From Kiritimatiellia bacterium (GTDB lineage: Bacteria; Verrucomicrobiota; Kiritimatiellia; CAIQIC01; Lenti-01): DNA of 36,469 nucleotides. Position 1 is the stretch's first letter. Each line of letters opens with the position of its first letter. The notes under the pieces were generated by a model. That model searched no databases, was not told where the DNA came from, and worked only from the letters and a program-made list of their open reading frames with translations. The stretch spans positions 1 through 36,469 of the forward strand of contig JAQUJC010000032.1 of NCBI GenBank assembly GCA_028681135.1, in the 5' to 3' direction. Both the position numbers and the translations under genes were made by a program. Positions 1-8,511 of the stretch are shown one piece after another.

Positions 1-56
1 CCCCCCCCCCGCCGCCCCCCCCCGCAGGGGGCTTGACGGGGGCGGGGGGGGGGGGT
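1..56. repeat. C-tract/G-tract imperfect inverted repeat at the window edge
   Basis: The first 56 bases are almost only C runs (10 C, then 9 C) followed by G runs (5 G, 5 G, then about 13 G). The C half and the G half are nearly complementary, so the tract could fold into a GC hairpin or form a G-quadruplex on one strand. No gene reads through it. It may be a real secondary-structure element, or an assembly artefact at a contig end, because homopolymer runs like this are error-prone. Confidence 0.6.
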
Positions 57-87
57 AGGATGCCTGTCGAAAACTGAATAGTGGTCG

Positions 88-178
88 CTAGGGGTGTCCT
101 CGAGTGAGAGGGCTGAGAGTTCCCGTTGGACGGGATAACCCTTGGAACCTGTTGGATCATTCCAGCGTAGGGATAGCG
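88..178 (+). promoter_or_regulatory. TPP riboswitch (THI element) upstream of thiM
   Basis: The conserved THI-box elements occur in the expected order: GGGGTG at 91-96, CTGAGA at 113-118, ACCCTTGGAACCTG at 138-151 and CCAGCGTAGGGAT at 162-174. The RNA binds thiamine pyrophosphate and shuts down downstream thiamine genes when TPP is plentiful. Its position directly before thiM, with a terminator hairpin in between, agrees with this role. Family knowledge: this is one of the most widespread riboswitch classes, and the motif match is very clear. Confidence 0.95.
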
Positions 179-190
179 GATGAGGTGAAC

Positions 191-227
191 AAAGCCGTGG
201 TTTCTTCGATGGAACTGCGGCTTTTCT
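191..227 (+). terminator. Intrinsic terminator of the TPP riboswitch expression platform
   Basis: Bases 191-204 can pair along their whole length with 211-224, giving a 14-bp stem with three G-U pairs around the six-base loop TTCGAT. The stem begins AAAGCCG and ends CGGCTTT, and it runs into a short T tract (222-225). It lies between the aptamer and the thiM ribosome binding site, the usual place for a TPP-controlled terminator. I infer transcriptional rather than translational control. The T tract is short, so termination may be partial. Confidence 0.7.
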
Positions 228-274
228 GGCGCTTGCAACAGGTGGTTGGTCGCGGATGACGCGAAAGGAACCAG

Positions 275-1090
275 ATGAAATCGAAAACCGAATGGGCGGC
301 ACAGGCAGCCCGTAATCTCACAGCCGTCCGAGAGGGCCAGCCGTTGGTCCATAATATGACCAATTTTGTGGTGATGAATTTCACCGCCAACATCTTACTG
401 GCGGTTGGGGCCTCGCCCGTTATGGCTCACGCGGAAAATGAAGTGGACGAAATGGTGGCCTGCGCGAAGGCGCTGGTGCTGAATATCGGTACGCTGGACA
501 ATGTATGGATTGCCGCGATGCTCAAGGCGGCGAAACGGGCCACACAATTGGGGGTGCCGGTGATTTTGGACCCGGTAGGCGCGGGGGCGACCACCTTGCG
601 CACGGAGACCGCGCATCGCATTTTGGCTGAGACCCGGGTGTCGCTTGTGCGCGGCAATGCCTCGGAAATCATGGCGCTGGGCGGGGCGGTTGCCAAAACC
701 AAGGGGGTGGATTCAGCGGATAACGTGGCGGAGGCCGCGGAGCGCGCGGTGGGTTTGGCGCGAGAACTTGGTGTGCCTGTGGCGATGACGGGCCCCGTGG
801 ACTATATCACCGATGGCCGCCGTCAAATACAGGTGGCTAATGGGCATCCGCTGATGGAGTCGGTCACCGGGACGGGGTGCGCCGCCACGGCCCTCATTGG
901 TGCCTTTGCCGGAGTGGATGCGGATCCGGTGTCGGCGGCGACGACCGCGCTGGCGGTGTGGAGTCTGGCGGGGGAGCGCGCGGCGGAGGGGGGGCCGGGG
1001 CCGGGGACGTTCATGATCCAATTGATTGATGCGGTATACGCCCTGACCGAGGATGCAGTTCTTCAGGGCGTTCGGATTCAGGAGGAGTGA
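275..1090 (+). CDS. thiM: Hydroxyethylthiazole kinase ThiM
   Basis: A 271-residue protein of normal length for ThiM. It phosphorylates 4-methyl-5-(2-hydroxyethyl)thiazole in the cytoplasm, a thiazole salvage step for thiamine. The family hallmarks are visible: 'QPLVHNMTNFVVMNFTANIL' near the N-terminus, 'GTLDNVWIAAM', 'PVILDPVGAGATTLRT', 'VRGNASEIMAL' and the phosphate-binding 'SVTGTGCAATALIGAF' with its GTGC anion hole. The ATG at 275 is preceded by a good AAAGGAA ribosome binding site. The stop codon is one base from the thiE start, and the gene lies under the TPP riboswitch. No thiC, thiG or thiF is in this window, so the cluster looks like salvage plus assembly. Confidence 0.95.
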   Translation: MKSKTEWAAQAARNLTAVREGQPLVHNMTNFVVMNFTANILLAVGASPVMAHAENEVDEMVACAKALVLNIGTLDNVWIAAMLKAAKRATQLGVPVILDPVGAGATTLRTETAHRILAETRVSLVRGNASEIMALGGAVAKTKGVDSADNVAEAAERAVGLARELGVPVAMTGPVDYITDGRRQIQVANGHPLMESVTGTGCAATALIGAFAGVDADPVSAATTALAVWSLAGERAAEGGPGPGTFMIQLIDAVYALTEDAVLQGVRIQEE

Positions 1091-1091
1091 G

Positions 1092-1742
1092 ATGGCGGGC
1101 CCGTTGAATCTCACGCTCTATCTGGTGACGGATCGCGCTCTGGCACGGGGACGGGCCTTGGTGGATGTGGTTCGCGAGGCCGTGGCCGGGGGGGTGACGT
1201 GCGTGCAGTTGCGGGAAAAAACTTGCGGTACGCGGGATTTCATCGAGGAGGCCCGTGCCGTGCGTGCGGTCCTTCAGGGGACGGGTGTGGCGTTGATTAT
1301 CAATGACCGGGTGGATGTGGCGCTGGCGGCACAAGCCGATGGCGTCCACTTGGGTCAGCACGATATGCGGTTGGCCGATGCCCGGCGGGTGGCGCCAAAG
1401 GAGTGGATCATCGGGGTGTCGGCGGAATCGGTGGAAGATGCGGTTCGTGCAGAACGGGGCGGTGCCGATTACGTGGGCGCCAGTCCGGTTTTTGCGACGC
1501 CAACGAAAACCGATACGGCCTTGCCACTGGGGCTGGACGGCCTGTCCGCGCTGTGCAACGCCGTCAGTATTCCGGTGGTGGCGATTGGCGGTATCCATGC
1601 GGGCAATGCCGCCGAGGTGATGGGCGCAGGCCCCGCCGGACTGGCCGTGGTCTCCGCACTTGTGGCCGCGCCGAATCCACGGGCGGCGGCAGCAGACTTG
1701 CGGCGGGTTATGGCAGCCAGGGTGCCGAGCGCTCCACAATAG
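1092..1742 (+). CDS. thiE: Thiamine-phosphate synthase ThiE
   Basis: A 216-residue TIM-barrel enzyme that joins HMP pyrophosphate with thiazole phosphate to give thiamine monophosphate. Recognisable segments are 'LYLVTDRALARGR' at the N-terminus, 'GVTCVQLREKT', 'LIINDRVDVALAAQADGVHL', 'GQHDMRLADAR', 'GVSAESVEDA', 'GADYVGASPVFATPTKTD' and 'VVAIGGIHAGNAAEV'. The start was placed at 1092 because GGAGGAG sits directly upstream, across the end of thiM, and the protein then begins like other ThiE proteins. A start at 1053 would add 13 residues overlapping thiM. The near-abutting layout indicates co-transcription and coupled translation with thiM. Confidence 0.94.
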   Translation: MAGPLNLTLYLVTDRALARGRALVDVVREAVAGGVTCVQLREKTCGTRDFIEEARAVRAVLQGTGVALIINDRVDVALAAQADGVHLGQHDMRLADARRVAPKEWIIGVSAESVEDAVRAERGGADYVGASPVFATPTKTDTALPLGLDGLSALCNAVSIPVVAIGGIHAGNAAEVMGAGPAGLAVVSALVAAPNPRAAAADLRRVMAARVPSAPQ

Positions 1743-1856
1743 ATAGGGTGCTTGGTATACGGCATGTCGTGCATGGGCTGGAAGGATGTCTCACCCGGAA
1801 GAAGGCGGCAGTGGCGAGAGGGTGATGACCTGGACGTTGAGAGAGGATAGCGTGTC

Positions 1857-2672
1857 ATGAGTGAAAAAATATACCGGCGGGTGTTGACGATTGCCGGATC
1901 CGACAGCGGGGGGGGCGCGGGGATTCAGGCGGACTTGAAGACGTTTGCCGCAAATGGATGCTATGGGATGAGTGTGATTACGGCACTGACGGCGCAAAAT
2001 ACGCTGGGGGTGTCGGGCATCCATCCGGTACCGGTTGCGTTTGTGGAGCAGCAACTCGATGCCGTGTTGGGGGACATCGGCGCGGATGCCGTCAAGATTG
2101 GTATGTTGTTTTCGGTGGAACTGATCGCCGCGGTCGCGCGAAAGCTGCGGGACTATGATGCGCAGCGGATTGTGCTGGATCCGGTGATGGTGGCGAAGGG
2201 CGGCGACCGCTTGCTGCAAGAGGATGCGATCACGGCTTTGAAGGAGCATCTCTTCCCGCTGGCGGAGGTGATCACCCCCAATTTGCCCGAGGCCGAAGAC
2301 TTGCTGGGGCGTACCATTAGCGGGCGCGCAGAGATGCTCGCCGCTGGCCGTGACCTCGTGCAGTGGGGCCCGCGGTATGTCCTGGTCAAGGGTGGCCATG
2401 CCGATGGGCACAACAGCGAGGATGTGCTGGTGGCGAGCGCTGGTGGGGAGGGGACATGGTTTGGGGCGGCTCGGGTGGCGACGCCGAATACACATGGGAC
2501 GGGCTGCACCCTGTCGTCGGCAATTGCAGCCCAGTTAGCGCAGGGACTTTCGGTGCCCGACGCCGTAGACAAGGCGCGGGTCTACATTCAGCAGGCCATC
2601 CGTGCCGGGGCGGCCTACCGCCTTGGGCAGGGCCACGGGCCAGTGCATCATTTTTGGCCGTTCTGGGGCTGA
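1857..2672 (+). CDS. thiD: Hydroxymethylpyrimidine/phosphomethylpyrimidine kinase ThiD
   Basis: A 271-residue ribokinase-fold kinase that phosphorylates HMP twice to supply HMP-PP to ThiE. Visible motifs are 'VLTIAGSDSGGGAGIQADLK' (substrate loop), 'GCYGMSVITALTAQNT', 'VLDPVMVAKGGDRLL', 'VITPNLPEAEDLLG', 'VLVKGGH' and the catalytic anion-hole segment 'ATPNTHGTGCTLSSAIA'. It lies 114 bp after thiE on the same strand, and I see no obvious terminator between them, so it probably belongs to the same riboswitch-controlled operon. Its last 25 bases overlap the 3' end of the convergent AI-2E permease gene. Confidence 0.95.
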   Translation: MSEKIYRRVLTIAGSDSGGGAGIQADLKTFAANGCYGMSVITALTAQNTLGVSGIHPVPVAFVEQQLDAVLGDIGADAVKIGMLFSVELIAAVARKLRDYDAQRIVLDPVMVAKGGDRLLQEDAITALKEHLFPLAEVITPNLPEAEDLLGRTISGRAEMLAAGRDLVQWGPRYVLVKGGHADGHNSEDVLVASAGGEGTWFGAARVATPNTHGTGCTLSSAIAAQLAQGLSVPDAVDKARVYIQQAIRAGAAYRLGQGHGPVHHFWPFWG

Positions 2673-3838
2673 GGGGCGGCCGCCGCCTCCTCTGCCGTCG
2701 GCGGCGGAAGCGGCGTGGCCGGCTGTGGCTGGCGAGACGGGGGGCGGGTGGAGGGGACGAGATTGCGGCGGTACCAAGCCAGCAGCAGGCAGGTCATCGG
2801 CAGGGCGATGAGCAGACCCAGCGCACCCAGGAGGCGGCCCCAAATGCTTAAGGAGAGCAGGATGGCGACGGGATTAAGCCCGAGGCTGCGTCCGAGAATA
2901 CGGGGAATTAGCACCAGGTCCTGGAGGGTTTGCACCACGATAAAGACACCGGCGCACAAGCCGAGGGCGACCCATACATTGGTCCCCGCCGCCAACGCGC
3001 CCAGCGTCGCCAAAAAGAAGGCCGGAACCGCGCCGATGATTTGCAGGTAGGGGACCATGTTGAGCAGTCCAATGAACAAGCCCAGCAGGATGCCCATGGG
3101 CAGGCCGATGAGGGTAAACCCGCAGGCAAATAGAATGCCGACGATGGTGGCAACGGCCGTTTGTCCGCGGAAATAGCGCCGCATGCCATCGGCGAACTCG
3201 GACAGGAAATCGAGGGTGGCGTCGCGGTAGTCCTCGGGAATCATATTGGGCCAGGTGGCTTGGAAGTAATCGTAGTCCATCAGTAGTAACACGAGATAGA
3301 ACAGGACAATGCCCAGACCCACGGCGCCAATCATGACACTGGCGGCGCCGGAAAGCAGCTTCCATGCGCCTGGCACAATTTTCTGCAGCCCGGTTTCCGC
3401 CCATTGCCACAGCCGATCGGTGGTGAATAATTCCTGGATATCGGGTTCGGACAGGCGTTGCACCATATCCGCCCAGCGATTGTCGGGGAACCAGTTCTGT
3501 ACCCAGGCAGGCAGTTGGAGATTCGCGGCTTGGCGCAGGAGTCCGCCGAGGGCCGCGAATTCACGGGCCAGCATGGGCACCAGTAGCACGATCGCAGTCG
3601 AGACAATGCCGATGACCAGCAGGAGGCTGAGGATTACGGCGATGGGGCGGTTGCGAATCCGCCGCTGTATGGCCGATACCAGCGGATTGAGGAGATAGGC
3701 GAGCAGCAGGGCGATCGCGAAGGGGGTCAATACGCCCCGCAGCAACCCCAGCAGATAGACCAGTCCGCCGATGACGGCTGCGCCAATCGCGAGCCGGATG
3801 ACGCGGTCAAACGTGAATTCCCGTTCGAGTAGTTTCAT
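2648..3838 (-). CDS. AI-2E family transporter (TqsA/YdiK/PerM-like permease)
   Basis: A 396-residue polytopic membrane protein of the AI-2E transporter family (PF01594). Hydrophobic segments lie at about residues 15-75, 145-185 and 230-345. The family-typical stretches 'LLLAYLLNPLVSAIQRR', 'GLPMGILLGLFIGLLNMVPYLQIIGAVPAF' (in part) and 'PRILGRSLGLNPVAILLSL' are present. The last 45 residues form a soluble tail rich in Pro, Gln and Ala. The name is historical. Members export varied substrates, including Na+/H+ antiport in some, so the substrate is unknown. The ATG overlaps the stop codon of the upstream ATPase (ATGA), which implies translational coupling. The 3' end overlaps thiD on the other strand. 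Confidence 0.88.
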   Translation of the reverse strand: MKLLEREFTFDRVIRLAIGAAVIGGLVYLLGLLRGVLTPFAIALLLAYLLNPLVSAIQRRIRNRPIAVILSLLLVIGIVSTAIVLLVPMLAREFAALGGLLRQAANLQLPAWVQNWFPDNRWADMVQRLSEPDIQELFTTDRLWQWAETGLQKIVPGAWKLLSGAASVMIGAVGLGIVLFYLVLLLMDYDYFQATWPNMIPEDYRDATLDFLSEFADGMRRYFRGQTAVATIVGILFACGFTLIGLPMGILLGLFIGLLNMVPYLQIIGAVPAFFLATLGALAAGTNVWVALGLCAGVFIVVQTLQDLVLIPRILGRSLGLNPVAILLSLSIWGRLLGALGLLIALPMTCLLLAWYRRNLVPSTRPPSRQPQPATPLPPPTAEEAAAAPQPQNGQK

Positions 3839-6549
3839 TGTGGGGCTCCTCTGTTGCGCGTGGCGACACGCTGCTGAAGCCAGCGTTGCAGATGGACCAC
3901 GATAAAGGTAAACACGCCCAGAGCGGCGGTCGCGCCGAGAGCGGCGGGCGGCAAGGGGTGCAGCTTAAAGGCGCGCGCGAGGGGGGGGAGGTAGACCACC
4001 CCGAGCTGCAAGGCCAGGGTCAGCAGGGTCAGGCCGACCAGCGTGTAATTGGCGCGAAACCGGAAGAGTCGTGGGGTCAGCGAGCGCAGGCCCCAGGCCT
4101 GGCCAATCTGGGCAAACCCGATGGCCGAAAACAGAACCGTTTGCCACTCGTCGCCTGCGTGGGGGAGGCGAATCCATATCCCGGCGAGCAGCAGGGAGCT
4201 GATGCAGATGAACAGGCCCATCCAGCTCACATGGAGAATGGCGGGGCGGTCGAGAATGGCCGCATCGGGATGGCGTGGCGGGCGGGCCATGGCATCGGGC
4301 TCAGAGGCTTCAAGCCCCAGTCCCAGCCCCATCAGGCCATCGGTCAGGAGGTTCAGCCAGAGCAGGTGCAGGGGCCGGAGGGGCAGGACACTGATGCCCG
4401 CGAGGGGCGCGCCAAGCATGATCAGGACTTTGCCCAAATTCCCGCCAAAAGAAAATTTGATGAAGCGCACCAGATTGTCGAAAATCGTGCGGCCCTCTTC
4501 AATGGCGGCGACGATCGTGGCGAAGTTGTCGTCGAGCAGCACCATGGCCGCGGATTCTTTGGCAACATCGGTACCGGTGATGCCCATTGCCACCCCGATG
4601 TCGGCACGTTTGAGGGCGGGGGCGTCGTTGACGCCATCGCCGGTCATCGCCACAATATGCCCGCGTTTTTGCAGGGCGGAAATGATGCGTAGTTTATCGT
4701 GCGGGGTCACCCGGGCATAGACGTTGATCTGCTCGCATTGCTGCTCGAGCTCGGCGTCAGCGAGAGCGGCGAGTTCGGTGCCGGCCAGGACGCGCAGCTC
4801 GGCGCCGTCAGGGGCCAGGCGCAGACGTTGGGCGATGGCGGCGGCCGTGAGGGGATGGTCGCCGGTGATCATGATGGTGCGAATGCCGGCGGCATGGCTG
4901 CGGGCAATGGCGTGGCGCACTTCGTCGCGCGGGGGATCGAGCAGTCCGGCCAGTCCGCAAAAGACAAGCTGGGTTTCAATGTCGGCAGCGGTGGCGGTCG
5001 GCGGCGGGGGGGCATCGATGCAGCGAAATGCGACGCCGAGAACGCGGATGCCCGCTTCGGCCAGGCGGGCGTTGACCGTGATGAAATGCTGACGGTCGTG
5101 GTCCTGAAGGGGAACGATGCGGCCGTGATCGAGCACATGGGTGGCGTGGGCAAGCAGGTCGTCGGGCGAGCCTTTGACCGCCGCCACCACCGGGGCGTGC
5201 AAGCAGGGAGGGAGCGGGGTGTCGCTGGCGCTGCTGGCGTGGAGGGTGGTCATGCGCTTGCGGTCGGAGTCGAAGGCGAATTCTCTGATGCGCGGCAACT
5301 CCTGGGCCAGTGATTGGCAGGGAATGCCGGCGTGCTCGGCAGCGAGAAGCAAGGCGGTTTCGGTGGGGTCCCCGATTAGGCTGGGAGGTTCACCCGCCTT
5401 CTCGAAGGTTAGGTGGGCATCGTTGCACAGGGCCGCCAACAGAAGAAGAGGCGCCGTCTCCGATTGCGTTTCTTCCGCAGGGGCTGTGGTTGTGCCCCGC
5501 ATGGACACCGCATGATGACGCGTTTGCAGGTGGGTTACCGTCATCCGGTTTTCAGTGAGGGTCCCGGTCTTGTCGCTACAGATGACGGTTACCGCGCCGA
5601 GGGTTTCCACGGCCGGGAGCTTGCGGATGAGTGCGTGGCGCTTGAGCATGCGTCGGCCGCCGAGGGCGAGGGTGGCGGTAATGACCGCCGGGAGGCCTTC
5701 GGGGATGACGGCGACTAGAAGGCTGACAGCAGTGAGCAGCGTGGTGGTGAAGGCTTCGCCGCGAAGCAGGCTCATGGCCATCAGCGCAAGGGCGGCGCCG
5801 AGTCCGGCCAGCGAGAGATGCTGGCCAACCTGGGCGAGTTTGCGCTGGAGGGGGGTCCGGACGGATTCAATGCCTTGGATCATATCGGCGATCTTGCCGA
5901 GTTCCGTTTGCATGCCGGTTGCGACGACCACGCCCGCACCGCGGCCATGGACGACAACGGTACCCATGTAGGCGAGATTGCGACGATCCCCTAATGGTAG
6001 CGAACGCTTAGAAAGTGCAGCAGTCTCTTTGCGGACTGCCTCGGATTCGCCGGTGAGGGCGGATTCCAGAAGGCGGAGTTCGACGCCATGGATCAGGCGC
6101 AGATCGGCGGGGACGATGTTGCCGGCTTCTAGAAGGACGATGTCGCCCGGCACGAGATGGCGGGAAGGGATTTCGATCAATTCGCCTTGACGGCGCACCC
6201 GCACCACGGGGCTGGACAGTTGACGCAGTGCCGCCATGGCCTTTTCGGCGCGATATTCCTGAATAAAGCCCAGCACCCCAAACAGAAAAACAATGGCAAG
6301 AATGGCGATGGATTCCACAAAATCGCCCAGAAATAACGATATGATCGCGGCGGCGACCAGAATCAGAATCAGGGGTTCCCGAAACTGGGCCAGCAGCATA
6401 TGCCATGCCGGACGCGAGATTGTTTCGCGCAGTTCATTGAGACCATGGCGCTCCAGCCGTTGCGCGGCCTCGGCGGGGGGTAAGCCCGCGGAGGTGGTTC
6501 GGTGGTTCGTCAGAACCTCTTCGACCGATTGCGTATGCACTGCGCTCAT
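3835..6549 (-). CDS. Cation-translocating P2-type ATPase (calcium-transporting type)
   Basis: With the chosen start this is a 904-residue inner-membrane pump. All P-type landmarks are present: the actuator motif TGES near residue 166, the M4 ion-site motif PEGLP near 283, the phosphorylation motif DKTGTLT (Asp near 326), KGSPDD in the nucleotide domain, MITGDHP, and the hinge '[20 protein letters not shown]'. M6 carries '[15 protein letters not shown]'. PEGLP together with NLLTDG is typical of SERCA/PMR1-like Ca2+ (P2A) pumps rather than heavy-metal P1B pumps, and there are no N-terminal CxxC metal domains. An in-frame ATG at 6612 would add 21 residues, but it lies two bases from the tRNA-Cys 3' end with no room for a ribosome binding site. 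The internal ATG fits the family N-terminus, although its own Shine-Dalgarno sequence is weak. It is coupled to the AI-2E permease. Confidence 0.93.
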   Translation of the reverse strand: MSAVHTQSVEEVLTNHRTTSAGLPPAEAAQRLERHGLNELRETISRPAWHMLLAQFREPLILILVAAAIISLFLGDFVESIAILAIVFLFGVLGFIQEYRAEKAMAALRQLSSPVVRVRRQGELIEIPSRHLVPGDIVLLEAGNIVPADLRLIHGVELRLLESALTGESEAVRKETAALSKRSLPLGDRRNLAYMGTVVVHGRGAGVVVATGMQTELGKIADMIQGIESVRTPLQRKLAQVGQHLSLAGLGAALALMAMSLLRGEAFTTTLLTAVSLLVAVIPEGLPAVITATLALGGRRMLKRHALIRKLPAVETLGAVTVICSDKTGTLTENRMTVTHLQTRHHAVSMRGTTTAPAEETQSETAPLLLLAALCNDAHLTFEKAGEPPSLIGDPTETALLLAAEHAGIPCQSLAQELPRIREFAFDSDRKRMTTLHASSASDTPLPPCLHAPVVAAVKGSPDDLLAHATHVLDHGRIVPLQDHDRQHFITVNARLAEAGIRVLGVAFRCIDAPPPPTATAADIETQLVFCGLAGLLDPPRDEVRHAIARSHAAGIRTIMITGDHPLTAAAIAQRLRLAPDGAELRVLAGTELAALADAELEQQCEQINVYARVTPHDKLRIISALQKRGHIVAMTGDGVNDAPALKRADIGVAMGITGTDVAKESAAMVLLDDNFATIVAAIEEGRTIFDNLVRFIKFSFGGNLGKVLIMLGAPLAGISVLPLRPLHLLWLNLLTDGLMGLGLGLEASEPDAMARPPRHPDAAILDRPAILHVSWMGLFICISSLLLAGIWIRLPHAGDEWQTVLFSAIGFAQIGQAWGLRSLTPRLFRFRANYTLVGLTLLTLALQLGVVYLPPLARAFKLHPLPPAALGATAALGVFTFIVVHLQRWLQQRVATRNRGAPQ

Positions 6550-6613
6550 GATAGAGCCGGAAAGACCCGAGGGTTGTGGCGCTTTGCCAGCGCCGAAAGA
6601 CAGAATGGACATT

Positions 6614-6688
6614 TGGAGGCGCGGATCGGATTCGAACCGATGAATAAGGATTTTGCAGACCCTCGCCTTACCACTTGGCTACCGCGCC
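6614..6688 (-). tRNA. tRNA-Cys (anticodon GCA)
   Basis: On the minus strand the 75 nt fold as a complete cloverleaf. The acceptor stem GGCGCGG pairs with CCGCGCC and is followed by T and an encoded CCA. The D stem is GCC/GGC. The anticodon stem AGGGT/ATCCT carries the loop CTGCAAA, whose anticodon GCA reads Cys. The T arm is ATCGG-TTCGAAT-CCGAT. It lies just upstream of, and co-oriented with, the P-type ATPase gene. I see no duplicated 3' end nearby that would mark it as an integration site. Confidence 0.97.
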
Positions 6689-6907
6689 ATTCATGACAAT
6701 GGGGAAAGATAGCGGGACAAGCTCGGTCTGTCAACCGACTCAAGCCTTCTGATTCCGCCGATCATCCAAACCGCCCAGCTATGGCTGATCGGCCGGGGCA
6801 ACCCAACGCCCGCCCCGGTCCGCAGGTGGCGGAGTGTCTCATCGCCGGAATGCGGATGACGTGGCCGGGGGGGGGGGCGATCCCAGATGGATTGTGCGTT
6901 TTCACGG

Positions 6908-7642
6908 TCACGGGGAGGGATTGCCAAACAAATCGAGGTCTGGCGGGGGCGGCTCAATGGCGTGAATCAGGTGCGGACCATCCTGGCGGGCATCGTTGAC
7001 TTGGGGGCTGACGGGATGGGCCTGAATGGTCGCATCGGAGTCGATGATCAGGGATTGAACCGTGTCAGCGGATGTGGCGGGATTTAACCAATCCGGCTGG
7101 ATTTCAGGTTGCAGCACCACAGGCATGCGGGGGTGGATGGAGACGATTCCGGGCGCGGCGGGTTTTGTGAGCAGGGCGCAGGAGAACACCGGGGCGACGC
7201 CGGGGCGCTGCCATTCGCTCCACAAGCCGGCAAAGGCGATGACCGTTTGGTTGGGCCGAAACAAATAGTAGGGCTGGGGACTCTGGCGGCCAGACGGACC
7301 TGCGATGCGTTCGGTGCGGTGCCATTCGTACCAGCCGCGAGCTGGCACCAGGCAGCGTCGGGTGCGCAGACTGTCGCGCCATAGGGGCTTGCGGGCCGCA
7401 TCCTCGCAGCGGGCGTTGAAGGACAGGGTCGGAAGCGTGGCCTTCTGCCACCAGCCAGGGATGAGTCCCCAGCGTACAGGTAGCAGTTCCAAGCCTCCGT
7501 TGGACGCCGGGATGAGAATCGGGATCACCCTGGTTGGGGCGATATTGAAGCCCGCCGTCCAACTAGAGCCTTGTCCCTGGCAGATTTCAGGCCAACAAGC
7601 CAGGATGGCAGCTTCTTCTGGCACTACAAAACGTCCGCACAT
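6908..7642 (-). CDS. SRAP-domain protein (HMCES/YedK-type abasic-site DNA-protein crosslinker)
   Basis: A 244-residue protein covering the whole SRAP domain. Family knowledge: HMCES/YedK protects abasic sites in single-stranded DNA by forming a thiazolidine crosslink with the N-terminal Cys2. I see Met-Cys-Gly-Arg-Phe at the N-terminus, the Asn of 'FNIAPTRV' near residue 33, 'LVPARGWYEW' with the active-site Glu, 'FAGLWSEW', and the conserved His in 'IHPRMPVVL'. The longer reading frame would start at 7663 and place seven residues before Met-Cys. Because Cys2 must become N-terminal after Met removal, 7642 is the functional start. No SOS genes are adjacent. Confidence 0.93.
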   Translation of the reverse strand: MCGRFVVPEEAAILACWPEICQGQGSSWTAGFNIAPTRVIPILIPASNGGLELLPVRWGLIPGWWQKATLPTLSFNARCEDAARKPLWRDSLRTRRCLVPARGWYEWHRTERIAGPSGRQSPQPYYLFRPNQTVIAFAGLWSEWQRPGVAPVFSCALLTKPAAPGIVSIHPRMPVVLQPEIQPDWLNPATSADTVQSLIIDSDATIQAHPVSPQVNDARQDGPHLIHAIEPPPPDLDLFGNPSP

Positions 7643-7678
7643 GGGGGCAGAGTAAGCCGCCAACTCAGCTGGGTCAAG

Positions 7679-7694
7679 ACGGTGGCGTCACCGT
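7679..7694. other. Small inverted repeat upstream of the SRAP gene
   Basis: ACGGTG and CACCGT form a perfect 6-bp inverted repeat with the four-base spacer GCGT, about 40 bp upstream of the SRAP start codon. It could be an operator or a small hairpin in the 131-bp gap between the SRAP gene and the regulator gene. Nothing else in that gap is recognisable. The element is short enough to occur by chance in GC-rich DNA. Confidence 0.3.
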
Positions 7695-7773
7695 GTCGAT
7701 TATCAATGTCGTCCTGTCACGGAAGACGGCACGCTATTTGCTCTAATGAATGGCTTGCTGGATGCAGACGGGG

Positions 7774-8340
7774 CTAACGGATCAGCCTAAGCAGTGTTTG
7801 TGCCAAGGGGTGCGAGCTAGAGCGGATTTCCCAGAGAGCCCCTTGGCGTCGGACCCAGCGGCATTCTTCCAGCATGTTCAGGTGACGTTTCAATGTGCTA
7901 ACAGGTAGCTGGGTCCGATTCCTCAAGTCCTCTGTGCGCAAGGGGTGTGGCAGCAAATGCCGAATTAGACGTATACGGTGATCATGGGCAGCACCTTGGG
8001 CAATGCGCAGGATATCTTCATCGGCACTGGCAGGTTTAGCCATGCAGCGGAATAGTGCTTCCAACAGGGGCTCCGCCGAGTAAACTTGGGGATCCGGGAC
8101 TGGACGGTAGACTACTTTCGGTCCCGCTCGGCGGCGTTGGAGGAGTCCACGAGATTGCAAACGCCGCAATTCCTGGCTGGCATCAGATTGGCCGATATGT
8201 ACGGCATCTGCGAGTTCACTAACCGAGCTGCCGGGATTAGCCACCAATTCGCGAAATAGGCGGATGCGCGTTCGTCCGGCCAGGGCGCGACCGGTTCGCC
8301 ACAAGGTGGGATTCAATGGACGTTGAGGGCTTTTAGTCAT
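7774..8340 (-). CDS. ArsR-like transcriptional regulator with two winged-helix domains
   Basis: A 188-residue protein that appears to consist of two winged helix-turn-helix units. The first is at about residues 20-80 ('RTRIRLFRELVANPGSSVSE' and 'QSDASQELRRLQSRGLL', followed by the wing ending VVYRPVP). The second is at about 110-185 ('DHRIRLIRHLLPH', 'LPVSTLKRHLNMLEE', 'GALWEI'). The fold and the 'SQELRRLQSRGLL' recognition-helix style resemble the ArsR family. No Cys-rich metal site such as ELCVCDL is visible, so the signal is unknown. AAGGA eight bases before the ATG supports the start at 8340. The gene lies next to two palindromic operator-like sites, so autoregulation is likely (inference). 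Confidence 0.8.
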   Translation of the reverse strand: MTKSPQRPLNPTLWRTGRALAGRTRIRLFRELVANPGSSVSELADAVHIGQSDASQELRRLQSRGLLQRRRAGPKVVYRPVPDPQVYSAEPLLEALFRCMAKPASADEDILRIAQGAAHDHRIRLIRHLLPHPLRTEDLRNRTQLPVSTLKRHLNMLEECRWVRRQGALWEIRSSSHPLAQTLLRLIR

Positions 8341-8359
8341 AACATATTCCTTGAAAGAA

Positions 8360-8385
8360 TGTCCGCATATTATAATAAGCGGTTA
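8360..8385. promoter_or_regulatory. Operator-like palindrome, copy 1 (degenerate left arm)
   Basis: The right arm AGCGGTTA and the core TATTATAATA are identical to copy 2. The left arm (TGTCCGCA) matches only in part. The site lies 20-45 bp upstream of the ArsR-like gene. It contains TATAAT on both strands, so a bound repressor would cover a -10 box of the regulator's own promoter. Likely the autoregulatory operator. Confidence 0.6.
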
Positions 8386-8449
8386 TCTATGAAAAGAACT
8401 GTATTCGTGAGGATAATAGGAATGAATGGGCCAATATATCAAGATAAAA

Positions 8450-8475
8450 TAACCGCCTATTATAATAAGCGGTTA
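8450..8475. promoter_or_regulatory. Operator-like palindrome, copy 2 (near-perfect)
   Basis: A 26-bp palindrome with arms TAACCGC and GCGGTTA around a TATTATAATA core. Only one base pair departs from perfect symmetry. It starts exactly 90 bp after copy 1 and lies in an AT-rich island of an otherwise GC-rich region. It faces the ABC-F gene, whose start is 120 bp downstream. The TATAAT core could again be a -10 element, so the same regulator may control both divergent genes. That is an inference. Confidence 0.65.
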
Positions 8476-8511
8476 ATTGGGTGGGAGGGGTTGTTACGCG
8501 GCAGGAAGTGA

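Noticed and set aside
1011-1739. A 242-codon minus-strand frame opposite thiE
   Set aside because: thiE is unmistakable on the plus strand; the antisense frame is rich in His/Arg/Pro as expected for shadow translation.
6614-6688. tRNA-Cys as an attachment site of a genomic island
   Set aside because: No integrase gene and no second copy of the tRNA 3' end were seen in the window.
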